IMG/VR virus record: IMGVR_UViG_3300031857_001743
Span: 1-20,272 of that record
Length of the DNA stretch: 20,272 nt
Direction: 5' to 3' (one strand)
Source of the DNA: a virus
Part shown: in pieces, positions 7,524-14,923 of the stretch
Layout of the letters: the number at the start of each line of letters is the position of its first letter
How positions within the stretch are numbered: the stretch's first letter is position 1
Made by a program: the position numbers and the translations under genes
Notes under the pieces: model-generated
What the model was told of the DNA's origin: nothing
The model's input: only the letters and a program-made list of their open reading frames with translations
Databases searched by the model: none

Positions 7524-8776
7524 TATTTACTAGTCTCTTTTTTGCGTCTTGCAATTTCAGCAGCAAGTTGAGATGAAAAATCACTAGGCAATTCGAAATT
7601 TAATGGTGCTTCAGGAGTTTTGGGTGTTGTTTTAGAATCTTTAACTTCGGCACGACCAGCCATAATTCCCAAATCTTGTTCAGCTTTCTTTCTCATGCGC
7701 TCTTTAAGTTTTACAGTAGCCGCATCATCTCCAAACACAGGGAAGAATGTTTTGTTATTAAGTTCAACTTCAGGAAGTGTTGCAGCAGCACCAGTTTTAA
7801 CACGCAAGTAAGATTCAGACCATTGGTTTGCTGCTTGCTTGTATTGTTGAATCTTAGGGTCGATAGCAATATTACCCATGCCACCAGCACCGATAAATTG
7901 AGCCTGATTTGTTCTGTTTGCCATGTCAACAGGGCCAAGCGATGCAATCGTATCAGACGCACCCTTCATTTGCTCTTGGAACAAACTAGCTTTACGCTCA
8001 CCCTCTGTTGACATATTGACGTTTGTAACAGGACGCTTCTGTTCTTGCAATTGAATATATGCTGCCTGTTGGTCTTTAGGCAACTTCATAAAATCTTGGA
8101 ACTCTTTAATTGAGCCAGCAGGTGCATCAGGTGCGGTATAAAGAACACGCATATCGTCTTTATCAAGAACAACATTTCCAACTGTTACAGTATCACGCTT
8201 TTTTGAACCAGCAACCAATCTTGGAGGCATACCAGCAGAAATCTCATAAAGCGCACCATTAACTTCTTTGTACTCTGGTTGCATTGCTTTCTGAGATGCA
8301 ACCAACTCATTTAGTGCTTTGCGACCTTCAGCAGAACCCATCAATTGAGGAATTGCTTTTTGCAAATCAAAGCCACCAGCAGTCATGCCTTCGCCTACTC
8401 GCTGACCCATAATGTCCTCACCATAAATTTCTTGAGGCTTGGTTACAGCACCTTGGATAACACCTTGAATTCGTTGTTGTTCAGCTAGTTGTTGTTGTTC
8501 TAACTTACGCTTACGAATCATGTCAGCCAACTGGACATTCTGTAACTGGCTTTGCAATGTTTCTTGCATACCACCTTTGTAAGCCTTTTGACCAGCTTGC
8601 AATCCTTCAGCAATAGACTGACCAGTATTGCCACCTTGGAATAAACGCCCTGCTAGGGCATACAAGGCTTGTGCTTGTGCATCGTCACGATTACGAGCAA
8701 TGTCAGCTTGTGACATACCCAACAGACCCATTGTGTCTGCACCGCCTGTACCGAAAATGTCTAATAGTCCAGCCAT
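7523..8776 (-). CDS. Probable internal virion (ejection) protein 2
   Basis: 417 aa. N-terminus (MAGLLDIFGTGGADTMGLL) is Gly-rich and partly hydrophobic. Residues ~65-105 form a Gln-rich helix (QETLQSQLQNVQLADMIRKR). The C-terminal third has SESYLRVKTGAAATLPEVEL followed by FFPVFGDD and KLKERMRKKAEQDLG. This block (LR..TGAA...E, then FFP..GD) is one I recall in large internal proteins of many tailed phages. AGGA lies 9 bp before ATG 8776. It ends with TAATG shared with the next gene, a tight coupling that suggests equal expression of the two partners. Role in DNA ejection is inferred. Confidence 0.82.
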   Translation of the reverse strand: MAGLLDIFGTGGADTMGLLGMSQADIARNRDDAQAQALYALAGRLFQGGNTGQSIAEGLQAGQKAYKGGMQETLQSQLQNVQLADMIRKRKLEQQQLAEQQRIQGVIQGAVTKPQEIYGEDIMGQRVGEGMTAGGFDLQKAIPQLMGSAEGRKALNELVASQKAMQPEYKEVNGALYEISAGMPPRLVAGSKKRDTVTVGNVVLDKDDMRVLYTAPDAPAGSIKEFQDFMKLPKDQQAAYIQLQEQKRPVTNVNMSTEGERKASLFQEQMKGASDTIASLGPVDMANRTNQAQFIGAGGMGNIAIDPKIQQYKQAANQWSESYLRVKTGAAATLPEVELNNKTFFPVFGDDAATVKLKERMRKKAEQDLGIMAGRAEVKDSKTTPKTPEAPLNFELPSDFSSQLAAEIARRKKETSK

Positions 8777-8778
8777 AA

Positions 8779-9672
8779 TTAGATTCCTAATTGTGCCAAA
8801 GTAGCATTAGATGCAGCACCTAATCCACCAACGTCAACAAAGTTGCTAGGAGTAGAACCCCAATTAGATAACCAACTTCCAATGTTAGGAGAGCCTAGAT
8901 TCTTATATAAACCACCACCAACAGCAGCAATACCTAATAGGTTTTGCAATGATGATGTATCTGCTGCGCCACTAGCTGTAGACTGACCAACTCGTCCTAA
9001 TGGGTTTCCATAGACCAAAGATAGATAGTTCTGTAAGTTCTGTTGTGGCTGGTTTTGCAAGAAGTTAAACTTAGCAATGTCGGATTGCAATTGCTGACCT
9101 TGGTAGCCCTCACGCAACTGACCTGCTTGCAACATTTGCTGAATGTCTTGGTAGTCAGCACCAGCCATTGCAGGGGCAGCCATCGTAGCAGCTTGCTGTC
9201 TTGCTCTCTCATCAGCGTAGTTCTGATAAGCCAGTTGACCAGCAGTATTAGCCAATTGTTGACCAAACTGACCAGTTGCCCTGTCTTGCAAAGAACCCAT
9301 AGCACCAGAGCCATAACGCCCTGCTAGGCTAGACTTAGATGCAATGTCACCTAAAGTTGTTTGAAACTGAGTCTCAGCAGCCTTGGCAGCAGGTTGAAAT
9401 GCACCTTGAAAGAAAGGGTTTCCACCTAGAAAACCACCAGAAACTGTGTTTTGTAGCTGATTCTGAGCAGATTGAAGTAAGGGATTACCCAAAGAAGCAC
9501 GAGCCTCTAAAGCCTGTAGACCAGTTTGAGTGGTAGTGCTAGGGCTTACATAAGTCTGACCACCATAGTACTGAGGCCCACCGCCCTGATAGGCTTGCTG
9601 TGCTTGCTGTAAGCCATACGAAAGGTAGGGCTGAATTGTTGGGTCAATTGACGATGTGGTAGTGGTAGCCAT
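8779..9672 (-). CDS. Gln/Ala-rich probable internal virion (ejection) protein 1
   Basis: 297 aa, first of three genes that read like a podovirus ejection set. Starts with TTTTSSIDPTIQPYLSYGLQ and has QYYGGQTYVSPSTTTQTGLQ near residues 34-53, a pattern I recall in uncharacterised virion proteins of aquatic phages. Gln, Ala and Gly dominate; residues ~120-210 are helical (AYQNYADERARQQAATMAAP). The segment NLLGIAAVGGGLYKNLG (about 244-260) is mildly hydrophobic. No enzyme motif. Known ejection proteins are poorly conserved, so this rests on composition, the place downstream of the tail genes, and the neighbours. The stop is 2 bp before the next ATG. Alternative: a minor tail protein. Confidence 0.82.
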   Translation of the reverse strand: MATTTTSSIDPTIQPYLSYGLQQAQQAYQGGGPQYYGGQTYVSPSTTTQTGLQALEARASLGNPLLQSAQNQLQNTVSGGFLGGNPFFQGAFQPAAKAAETQFQTTLGDIASKSSLAGRYGSGAMGSLQDRATGQFGQQLANTAGQLAYQNYADERARQQAATMAAPAMAGADYQDIQQMLQAGQLREGYQGQQLQSDIAKFNFLQNQPQQNLQNYLSLVYGNPLGRVGQSTASGAADTSSLQNLLGIAAVGGGLYKNLGSPNIGSWLSNWGSTPSNFVDVGGLGAASNATLAQLGI

Positions 9673-9677
9673 CTTTT

Positions 9678-9683
9678 ACTCCT
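9678..9683 (-). promoter_or_regulatory. Strong ribosome binding site AGGAGT
   Basis: AGGAGT lies 5 bp before ATG 9672 and is the best Shine-Dalgarno match in this part of the window, in line with fresh initiation after the 70 bp spacer and not coupling to the gene upstream. Confidence 0.75.
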
Positions 9684-9691
9684 AGAGTTTC

Positions 9692-9721
9692 GGATTCCAA
9701 GATGGGTCATCCACGGAATCC
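9692..9721. repeat. Inverted repeat between promoter and ribosome site
   Basis: Outer arms GGATTCC (9692-9698) and GGAATCC (9715-9721) pair perfectly. Inside, GATG (9701-9704) and CATC (9708-9711) make a second 4 bp stem around GGT. No U tract follows, so not a standard terminator. The outer arm abuts the -10 box, so in DNA it could be an operator; in a read-through transcript it would be a stable hairpin just upstream of AGGAGT. Confidence 0.6.
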
Positions 9722-9750
9722 ATTATACATAAATTATTAAAATTAACCAA
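9722..9750 (-). promoter_or_regulatory. Sigma70-like promoter upstream of the ejection protein genes
   Basis: Minus strand: TTGGTT (9745-9750), 17 bp spacer, then perfect TATAAT (9722-9727). The spacer is A/T only apart from its last base. The -35 box matches 3 of 6 consensus bases. It lies at the end of the C1q-like gene and in the only long A/T-rich spacer of the middle region; expected transcript start is near 9715, about 43 nt before the next ATG. No transcript data. Confidence 0.55.
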
Positions 9751-10516
9751 TAATTGCATACCTATATGTCTTATTGGCAGTCGAATTTGCAAAGTGGGTT
9801 ATCGTAGCCGTACCCTGTCCTTGGGAACTAGCGTAAATGTTTGTCAATGCTGATGGAGAGATGTAGTTCATTGTAGTAATCAAAGACGCTGTAGATGGGT
9901 AATTTGTACCAGCAACATAGGCTTGAAGACTTACTAATGCACTATCTGCTTCCCACCAAAGTTCAATGTAATCATTGGCATTTAGGCTTAAATAATAGTT
10001 CCAACCAACCAAACCACGACCATCAACCGAACCATGTTTACTAGGTACAGCAAAGAATCCTGTTGAGCCAGTAAGGTTCGTTCCGTTGATTTTTATCCAA
10101 ACCCTTACATCATGGTCTTGCGAGTCGGTATTCTCAAACTGACCAGACCATTGAAAATTATAAATGCCTGTGTTTTTGACATTCATCCTAGAACTATTGG
10201 ATAAAGTTATGCCATTGGAAAAGTCCGTAGTGTCCATCGTCATTGCATAGGCAGTATTTGCTGCAGCAAGAGTTTGGTCAACAAGGCTCTGAAAAGCCCC
10301 ATAAGGCATATAGTCCGCATTGGCGGCAGCAGACGCTGGCGCAAACAAGATAACGCTGTCTGGGCCTATCCTCCTGTCTGTCAAAGTGGTAGTGGTAGCA
10401 CCACCAGTTGCCAGAGTCAAAGTCCCTGTGTTATTGGTCTTTCCGTCCATGATTCCACGGACAACTTCAGCCACAGCCCTCTGGTCACCACCAAACGCAG
10501 GTAGGCTTCTAAACAT
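9743..10516 (-). CDS. C1q/TNF-like jelly-roll tail protein with split outer domain
   Basis: 257 aa from ATG 10516, which shares TGATG with the nozzle stop and has AGGGAG 7-8 bp upstream. A longer frame (to 10570) would add a Cys-rich leader read from inside the nozzle gene and is rejected. Residues 7-66 (GGDQRAVAEVVRGIMDG ... GPDSVILFAPASAAA) and 217-257 (TNIYASSQGQGTATITHFAN, ending KTYRYAIIG) look like the two halves of a small beta domain common in aquatic phages. Residues ~90-215 resemble a C1q/TNF jelly roll: GIYNFQWSGQFEN, HDVRVWIKINGTN, WNYYLSLNANDYIELWW. Such domains trimerise and often bind a ligand, so a tail-tip or receptor-contact role is plausible but unproven. Confidence 0.85.
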   Translation of the reverse strand: MFRSLPAFGGDQRAVAEVVRGIMDGKTNNTGTLTLATGGATTTTLTDRRIGPDSVILFAPASAAANADYMPYGAFQSLVDQTLAAANTAYAMTMDTTDFSNGITLSNSSRMNVKNTGIYNFQWSGQFENTDSQDHDVRVWIKINGTNLTGSTGFFAVPSKHGSVDGRGLVGWNYYLSLNANDYIELWWEADSALVSLQAYVAGTNYPSTASLITTMNYISPSALTNIYASSQGQGTATITHFANSTANKTYRYAIIG

Positions 10517-11955
10517 CAGCGCACTCCCTGACCTGTCACATCCACATCTACAGCAACAGCGTTCTTCCAATCTGCGCCAGTAGGAACAACTTGAATACGA
10601 TGGTAACGCCCTGCGCTACGCAAAGAAACCCTGTTCTCTGAGTCAGCAGCTACTGGAGTCCCAAAGGTAACGTCTTGGCTTAACAATGTACGAGAAGCTA
10701 CTGCAATCGTTGCAGAGCCATTGTCTACCTGTGGTCTAGCCAAAGTAACTACAGACTGTCCACCAAGGTCAATGTCGCCAGTAGCAATGTTTCCTGTAAG
10801 ACTTGCACCTGTGTAGGTATAAACCTTTGCACCTAGCGTACCACCAAGGAAATACTTACCACCCACATACAAACGTGAGTCTAAACTTGTTGTCAATGCG
10901 TCAATAGATGCGTTAATGCTATCTAACTGCTCTAAAGTTACAGCAGTCGTAGATGCCTCAGACAAGTAATCAGTACCTGCATCTGCATAAGTCCATCTCT
11001 TTGTAGCAAAGTTGTAAATGATTAGTTTACGATTTCCGTCTGTAGCTACATAGTTCCAAATAACCAGTTTGCGAATAGGGTCAACAGCAGCAGACATAGA
11101 ACCATAGTCAGATTCTGATGCGTCATCAATAAAGAATCGGTCAACCTTCTCACTACCAATTGGCTGAACAGTCTGACCATCACACAGATAGAATCCATCA
11201 TCCGATAGGAAGAATGTAATCCCTTGGTACTGTGCAATAGACCCTGCAACCATACATCCCTTGTTACGAGAGATGTTGTCAAACTGGAATATGAACGGAG
11301 TACCTACATAGGTCATTCGGCTAATGGCTCTTTCTAAGAACACCAAGCCAAACTCACCACCACGGATTCCTACAATCTGTCCACCATCAGGAATATCTTG
11401 ATAGTCAGACTGAGTGTTTACATTCTCTACCCAATCAGTCTCATTATTGATAGCTGACCAACGAACACGATATTGTTGTTGTGCAGAAGATTCATAGGTA
11501 TTAGCGCAAACCACAAAGTCACGCACAACAGTAATGAACTTAGCAATAGGCGCAGAAGCACTTAAATTAGCAAATGCTGTAGAAGTTCCTAAAGTCCATG
11601 CTTGTAATACATCAGCATTGTTAGTTGTGATAACAGTCTTACCAAACTGAGTAAAACGAACCTTGTCGTTAATACCAGTAGTCATCCCTGTCTTAACTTG
11701 AGTCAATGCGCCTACGCCATCTACTGTATAAATCTTAGATGCACCAGAAGTAAACAACTGAGTCGTAGAGTCTGGATTCTTGGCAGCGTACAAAGAAACT
11801 AAGTCCTCGGCAGCAGTACCAGAGAACGCTACAGCACTAGGGAAAGGCCCATATCCCACAGCTTGAGAAACCACGTTCTTAGCGTTAGTCAATGCACCAG
11901 TAATACCTGACTGGTCAGGCATCCACTCACCTAGTTGAATTCTTTGTGTAGCCAT
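10516..11955 (-). CDS. Tail nozzle / stabilisation protein (P22 gp10 or tail tubular B-like)
   Basis: 479 aa. Expected to form the lower part of the short tail below the adaptor. Start taken at ATG 11955 (MATQRIQLGEWMPDQSG), one base after the adaptor stop; the open frame runs 19 codons further up, inside the adaptor gene, and that extension is not credible. Short repeated beta-strand units fit a beta-propeller: TTQLFTSGASKIYTVDG, FTQFGKTVITTNNADVLQAW, TPFIFQFDNISRNKGC, ITFFLSDDGFYLCDGQTVQP, and MSAAVDPIRKLVIWNYVA near residues 315-330. FFLSDDGFY and the DPIRKLVIW segment are typical of this family. It ends in TGATG shared with the next gene. Confidence 0.87.
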   Translation of the reverse strand: MATQRIQLGEWMPDQSGITGALTNAKNVVSQAVGYGPFPSAVAFSGTAAEDLVSLYAAKNPDSTTQLFTSGASKIYTVDGVGALTQVKTGMTTGINDKVRFTQFGKTVITTNNADVLQAWTLGTSTAFANLSASAPIAKFITVVRDFVVCANTYESSAQQQYRVRWSAINNETDWVENVNTQSDYQDIPDGGQIVGIRGGEFGLVFLERAISRMTYVGTPFIFQFDNISRNKGCMVAGSIAQYQGITFFLSDDGFYLCDGQTVQPIGSEKVDRFFIDDASESDYGSMSAAVDPIRKLVIWNYVATDGNRKLIIYNFATKRWTYADAGTDYLSEASTTAVTLEQLDSINASIDALTTSLDSRLYVGGKYFLGGTLGAKVYTYTGASLTGNIATGDIDLGGQSVVTLARPQVDNGSATIAVASRTLLSQDVTFGTPVAADSENRVSLRSAGRYHRIQVVPTGADWKNAVAVDVDVTGQGVR

Positions 11956-11956
11956 A

Positions 11957-12577
11957 TTAGATGTATGTAGTTTGCATTGCCAAAGGAACGCCAGAGAATT
12001 GACCCTTCTCATCAGAACGAGTCAACGAACCCATAGCCCTGTCAAACATAGTTCCCCATGTATTGATTCGAGCATCGTTCATCAAGTAAGGCTCGGCTTC
12101 AATCAAAGCACCATACAAGAGCAAGTCAGGACAAACAGTCAAGAATGTATTACTTGTATTCGATGTACTCAAGAAAGGAGGCGCAGCAGAATAAACCAAA
12201 CTCAATGTGTAAGCAAAATCAGGAATAGGTGCTAACTTAAATGTGCTTGCCAAGACTGTGTAATCCAATGGCTTACCTGCGTCCATGCTTCGTGAGTTAC
12301 GAGAGAACAAAGACGGAGATTCATAGTTCAATGGAAATACAGGATTACCTGCAACCACAAAATCTTTTACTTCCAAGAAGTCAGATGGGATATTAACTGT
12401 AGCAGTCCCAGATGTGCAGGTCAAAGATGTAGAAGTCAACATCTGACGAATACGCAAGTCTCTGCGTAAGCGTACTTCTGCCAAACGGATAAAGTCTGGA
12501 ATCTGAGTCGTTAGGTCTGAACGAGCCAAATATTCTGCAATAGTTGTCTGTAGTTCAGCATAGGTAGTAAAACTCAT
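11957..12577 (-). CDS. Head-tail adaptor protein (SU10 adaptor / tail tubular A-like)
   Basis: 206 aa. Connects the portal to the nozzle in short-tailed phages. The N-terminus FTTYAELQTTIAEYLARSDL followed by IPDFIRLAEVRLRRDLRI is characteristic of the SU10-type adaptor family. The middle has ATVNIPSDFLEVKDFV and the C-terminal half has LLLYGALIEAEPYLMND, both usual for these proteins. The 4 bp ATGA overlap with the preceding gene and a strong AGGAGT 4-5 bp upstream support the start. The stop TAA is followed after one base by the nozzle ATG (TAATATG). Confidence 0.9.
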   Translation of the reverse strand: MSFTTYAELQTTIAEYLARSDLTTQIPDFIRLAEVRLRRDLRIRQMLTSTSLTCTSGTATVNIPSDFLEVKDFVVAGNPVFPLNYESPSLFSRNSRSMDAGKPLDYTVLASTFKLAPIPDFAYTLSLVYSAAPPFLSTSNTSNTFLTVCPDLLLYGALIEAEPYLMNDARINTWGTMFDRAMGSLTRSDEKGQFSGVPLAMQTTYI

Positions 12578-12888
12578 ACAACTCCTGTTCGAGTTCTAAA
12601 AACTCTGTTATCTCGTTCATTTAACCACGTCTTCATACGCTTTTGGTCAACGATAGAAAAACCACGCATGATACCTTGTTTATTGAGTTCATCAATAACT
12701 GTAAAAGGTATAGATGCTATTTTGTTACCAAGTAAATCATCAGACCATTTTGCTTTTTCATCAAAAGAGTTGTACTCTTTTTTATTTTGCTCAAGAATAG
12801 CTGAAATGTCTTCACGAGTTTCAATGATGATTCCACCATCACCATCAGCATGAACAACAGTTTTGCGAGGAATAATAGGATTTGTCAT
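12574..12888 (-). CDS. Small neck-region protein, unknown
   Basis: 104 aa, first gene after the capsid terminator. Not assigned to a family. Residues 14-21 (HADGDGGI) are Gly/Asp/His-rich, then come a charged helical region (EDISAILEQNKKEYNSFDEK) and a segment with IPFTVIDELNKQGI. The C-terminus is basic (KRMKTWLNERDNRVFRTRTG). No signal peptide or membrane segment. It ends with ATGA shared with the adaptor gene, so the two are likely co-translated; a role in the neck or in head completion is inferred from that. The ribosome site is weak and the leader after the terminator is only ~30 nt. No convincing promoter seen there. Confidence 0.82.
   Translation of the reverse strand: MTNPIIPRKTVVHADGDGGIIIETREDISAILEQNKKEYNSFDEKAKWSDDLLGNKIASIPFTVIDELNKQGIMRGFSIVDQKRMKTWLNERDNRVFRTRTGVV
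12581..12586 (-). promoter_or_regulatory. Ribosome binding site AGGAGT of the adaptor gene
   Basis: AGGAGT in the minus strand, 3 bp before the start at 12577 and inside the last codons of the preceding gene. It fixes the ATGA-overlap start despite the coding overlap. Confidence 0.75.
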
Positions 12889-12918
12889 AGCGCAATTCTA
12901 TCAGTTTGGCTAGAAAAG

Positions 12919-12951
12919 AAAATGCCCCAGAGGGTTAGTCTGAGGCATTTT
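12919..12951 (-). terminator. Rho-independent terminator after the major capsid gene
   Basis: In the minus-strand RNA: a 13 bp stem AAAAUGCCUCAGA / UCUGGGGCAUUUU with a 7 nt loop CUAACCC, followed by CUUUUC. One position is a U-G pair in the minus RNA but would be a C-A mismatch in plus-strand RNA, so the minus reading is the better hairpin. It begins 15 bp after the capsid stop. The U tract is partly within the stem (UUUUCUUUU), so it may be leaky, which would let downstream neck and tail genes be read at a lower level. Confidence 0.85.
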
Positions 12952-12966
12952 TTAGGTCACCTTAGA

Positions 12967-13917
12967 TTAAGGTGTCAAGTCAGCAATGATGCCGTGAGCA
13001 GCTTGGTTTTTAACTTCCAAGGTGTACTCAGCCAACAACTGTGTAGACTCGTTGTCACCAGTCACAGCCAACTCGTTGGTCTGGAAGGGACGCAGGTAAG
13101 CTACAGCAGCCATGTCAGGGTCAACGATAAACGCTGTCTCATCGCATGAGTTGGTAGAAGTCATAAATCTATTCGGTACTATAGAAATCGTTCCGAAGTC
13201 GCTCATATAGAGGTCAGCCGATGAAATGATAGTGCTGGGGGTATTGGCAGGGGCCATGAAACGCTGTGCAGCGATACCAGCAAATGTAGATGCAACTTGC
13301 TTGTGAGCAGGGTTGACCATCAACACTTTAGGATTGCCACCAGAAGCGTACACTTCTTTAACAACAACTTTCAAGATGTCTTCTGTGAAGGTGCGGTTTG
13401 TGCCGTTGGTACGAGCAGTAGTACCCAAGTCACCAGCAACACCAGAAGTACCGCCATCATAGTTGCTGTTCAACCATGCTTGCAGACCACCCAATTTACG
13501 AGCAGTAGAAGAATCACCATTGGTAGCAACTTGGTTGCTCAACAAAGATGTTTCCATATCACGCTTGATTTCAGCAGAGGCTTTAGCCAACTGATAAGCC
13601 TTTTCAGACTTACGACCAGCTTTGTCAACTGACTGCAAAGTGCCAGAAATCTTGATAGTTTTCTGTGCAATCTGAGTGCGGTTACCAACACGAGTTGTTG
13701 GAGACATAGTAGCGTCAGATGCTGTTGCACCCTCAACTGCGTAGTTTGACAAAGAAGCAGCAGCCAAGCTGTCAGTCTGCCACTCGTGATACACAGCAGT
13801 AGCCTTTGTCTTGCCAATGGAAGACATAAAAGGTGTGTCTGTAGGGCTGATGTTATAGATAACGTCAGAGAGGTCTTCACGCATACCGATTGCGGTATAT
13901 GTTTGATAGGTAGCCAT
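12967..13917 (-). CDS. Major capsid protein, SU10-like / DUF5309 family
   Basis: 316 aa. Main shell protein, expected HK97 fold. Recognised by the N-terminal block MREDLSDVIYNISPTDTPFM (residues 12-31) followed by HEWQTDSL, the hallmark of DUF5309 capsids such as that of podovirus SU10. Other support: VGNRTQIAQKTIKISGT, EIKRDMETSLLSNQ, a central Gly/Thr/Asn segment (about 150-172), KVLMVNPAHKQVASTFAG, and AEYTLEVKNQAAHGII at the end. Length fits the family. GGAG lies 9 bp before the ATG. It is followed directly by a terminator, consistent with a need for more capsid transcript than of the genes downstream. Confidence 0.95.
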   Translation of the reverse strand: MATYQTYTAIGMREDLSDVIYNISPTDTPFMSSIGKTKATAVYHEWQTDSLAAASLSNYAVEGATASDATMSPTTRVGNRTQIAQKTIKISGTLQSVDKAGRKSEKAYQLAKASAEIKRDMETSLLSNQVATNGDSSTARKLGGLQAWLNSNYDGGTSGVAGDLGTTARTNGTNRTFTEDILKVVVKEVYASGGNPKVLMVNPAHKQVASTFAGIAAQRFMAPANTPSTIISSADLYMSDFGTISIVPNRFMTSTNSCDETAFIVDPDMAAVAYLRPFQTNELAVTGDNESTQLLAEYTLEVKNQAAHGIIADLTP

Positions 13918-13935
13918 AATTTAATACTCCAAAAT

Positions 13936-14865
13936 TTAAAAGAATCGTTCAAATGCTTTAGCTGCGTCTGCGACTTTTCCTGTCTCACGCAACCTTTGCA
14001 TAACCTGTTTATCCTGTGAATTCCTTGTAACTGGCGCAGAAGAACCAGAGCGCATCATCTTAGGGGCAGACTGGAGTTTTTTATTCAACTCTGGTTTGCT
14101 CTTTTGAAGTTGCTCATACTTCATTGCTTTATACAACGTATGCACAGCACGACTGTCATATACGGAACTGAGTTCTTGGTCAGACCACCCTACAGACTTC
14201 GCATAGTCACGGATTTGTTTCCGAACCGCATCACCCTGTGGCGTAGCTAACTCAGGAATAAGACTAACTAGCTTCTCAGATTCTTGACGGAGATGGTTTT
14301 GCAGTTGGGTTTGTTGCTCGGCTTGTTGCTGTTGGGCAATGCGTTGCTGTTCATTCCTGACTACTGCTAACTGTTTCTCACGCTGACTCTGTTCAGCTAC
14401 CGCTACCGCATAACCGATAGGGTCTGTTTCCTTTAGAACATCTAAGTCCACACCCCGATTTTGCTGCGTAAGGAAGCTATCCAACGCTTGCAACTTCTGG
14501 GCATATGCCTGTCGCTCTTGTTTAACCTGCTCTAAATGACCACGTTCAGCTTCAATTGCCTTACGTTGTTCAGCTAGAGCCTGAGACTTTTTAGTGTAGT
14601 CCGTACCTTGTTGATAACCCTTGATAAGTTCGTCTAGTTCTACTTCGACTTCCTCACCAGATGCTTTGACTTTATATCTCTGCTTGGGCTGTTCCTCGGA
14701 TTCCTCCTCAGAATACTCAACTTCGTCAGTCTCTTGTTGGTACTCTGGTTGACCTTCGGCTTGGCTGTTGTCAGCTTCCTCAGAATCACCCATCATGCCT
14801 TCAAACGCTGAAGCGGCTTGGTTTACATCTAGGCTTTCACTCCCATTAGGGTTGGTGTTTTCCAT
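13936..14865 (-). CDS. Scaffolding protein for capsid assembly
   Basis: 309 aa, directly upstream of the major capsid gene, the usual place for a scaffold. Residues 1-60 are acidic and Gln/Glu-rich (EEADNSQAEGQPEYQQET). Then comes a short structured motif, YKVKASGEEVEVELDELIKG, typical of phage scaffolds. A long helical region follows (about 95-215, Gln, Glu, Arg-rich, including EQQRIAQQQQAEQQ). The C-terminal ~35 residues are basic and helical (SQDKQVMQRLRETGKVADAA), matching the capsid-binding helix of this class. Expected to line the procapsid and leave before DNA fills. The ribosome site before ATG 14865 is weak (GAG, 8 bp away). An 18 bp gap separates it from the capsid gene. Confidence 0.9.
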   Translation of the reverse strand: MENTNPNGSESLDVNQAASAFEGMMGDSEEADNSQAEGQPEYQQETDEVEYSEEESEEQPKQRYKVKASGEEVEVELDELIKGYQQGTDYTKKSQALAEQRKAIEAERGHLEQVKQERQAYAQKLQALDSFLTQQNRGVDLDVLKETDPIGYAVAVAEQSQREKQLAVVRNEQQRIAQQQQAEQQTQLQNHLRQESEKLVSLIPELATPQGDAVRKQIRDYAKSVGWSDQELSSVYDSRAVHTLYKAMKYEQLQKSKPELNKKLQSAPKMMRSGSSAPVTRNSQDKQVMQRLRETGKVADAAKAFERFF

Positions 14866-14883
14866 TTGTCATCTCAATAATCG

Positions 14884-14898
14884 CCAGAAACCTTCTGG
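14884..14898. repeat. Second perfect hairpin in the scaffold gene leader
   Basis: CCAGAA, ACC, TTCTGG on the plus strand: 6 bp arms and a 3 nt loop, 7 bp from the previous hairpin and 18 bp upstream of the scaffold ATG. No U tract follows. The weak GAG ribosome site of the scaffold gene lies just downstream of this stem, so the structure could affect ribosome access or mark an RNA processing site. Confidence 0.65.
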
Positions 14899-14905
14899 AC
14901 GGAGG

Positions 14906-14923
14906 TGTAGCCTAAAGGCTACA
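14906..14923. repeat. Perfect inverted repeat (7 bp arms, 4 nt loop) over a stop codon
   Basis: TGTAGCC, TAAA, GGCTACA on the plus strand. In the minus-strand transcript it forms a strong 7 bp hairpin whose first bases include the TAG stop of the 79 aa gene. It has no following U tract (CCTCCG follows), so it is not a standard rho-independent terminator. It sits upstream of the scaffold gene beside a second hairpin. A processing site or an RNA end stabiliser is possible; function not shown. Confidence 0.7.

Noticed and set aside
9682-9723. 13 aa leader peptide frame (MDSVDDPSWNPKL) in the promoter spacer
   Set aside because: No ribosome site, and its ATG lies at the -10 box upstream of the expected transcript start; most likely chance.
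10517-10570. Cys-rich N-terminal extension (MEERCCCRCGCD) of the C1q-like protein
   Set aside because: An out-of-frame reading of the nozzle gene's end; the TGATG start at 10516 with AGGGAG upstream is better.
11956-12012. N-terminal extension of the nozzle gene from ATG 12012
   Set aside because: Lies wholly inside the adaptor gene; ATG 11955 directly after the adaptor stop begins the recognisable protein.
12889-12918. Possible promoter (TAGAAT) after the capsid terminator
   Set aside because: No acceptable -35 box at 16-18 bp, and the predicted start would fall on the ATG.
13936-13988. Minus-strand frame 13539-13988 overlapping capsid and scaffold genes
   Set aside because: Leu-rich shadow of the capsid gene in another frame; no independent support.
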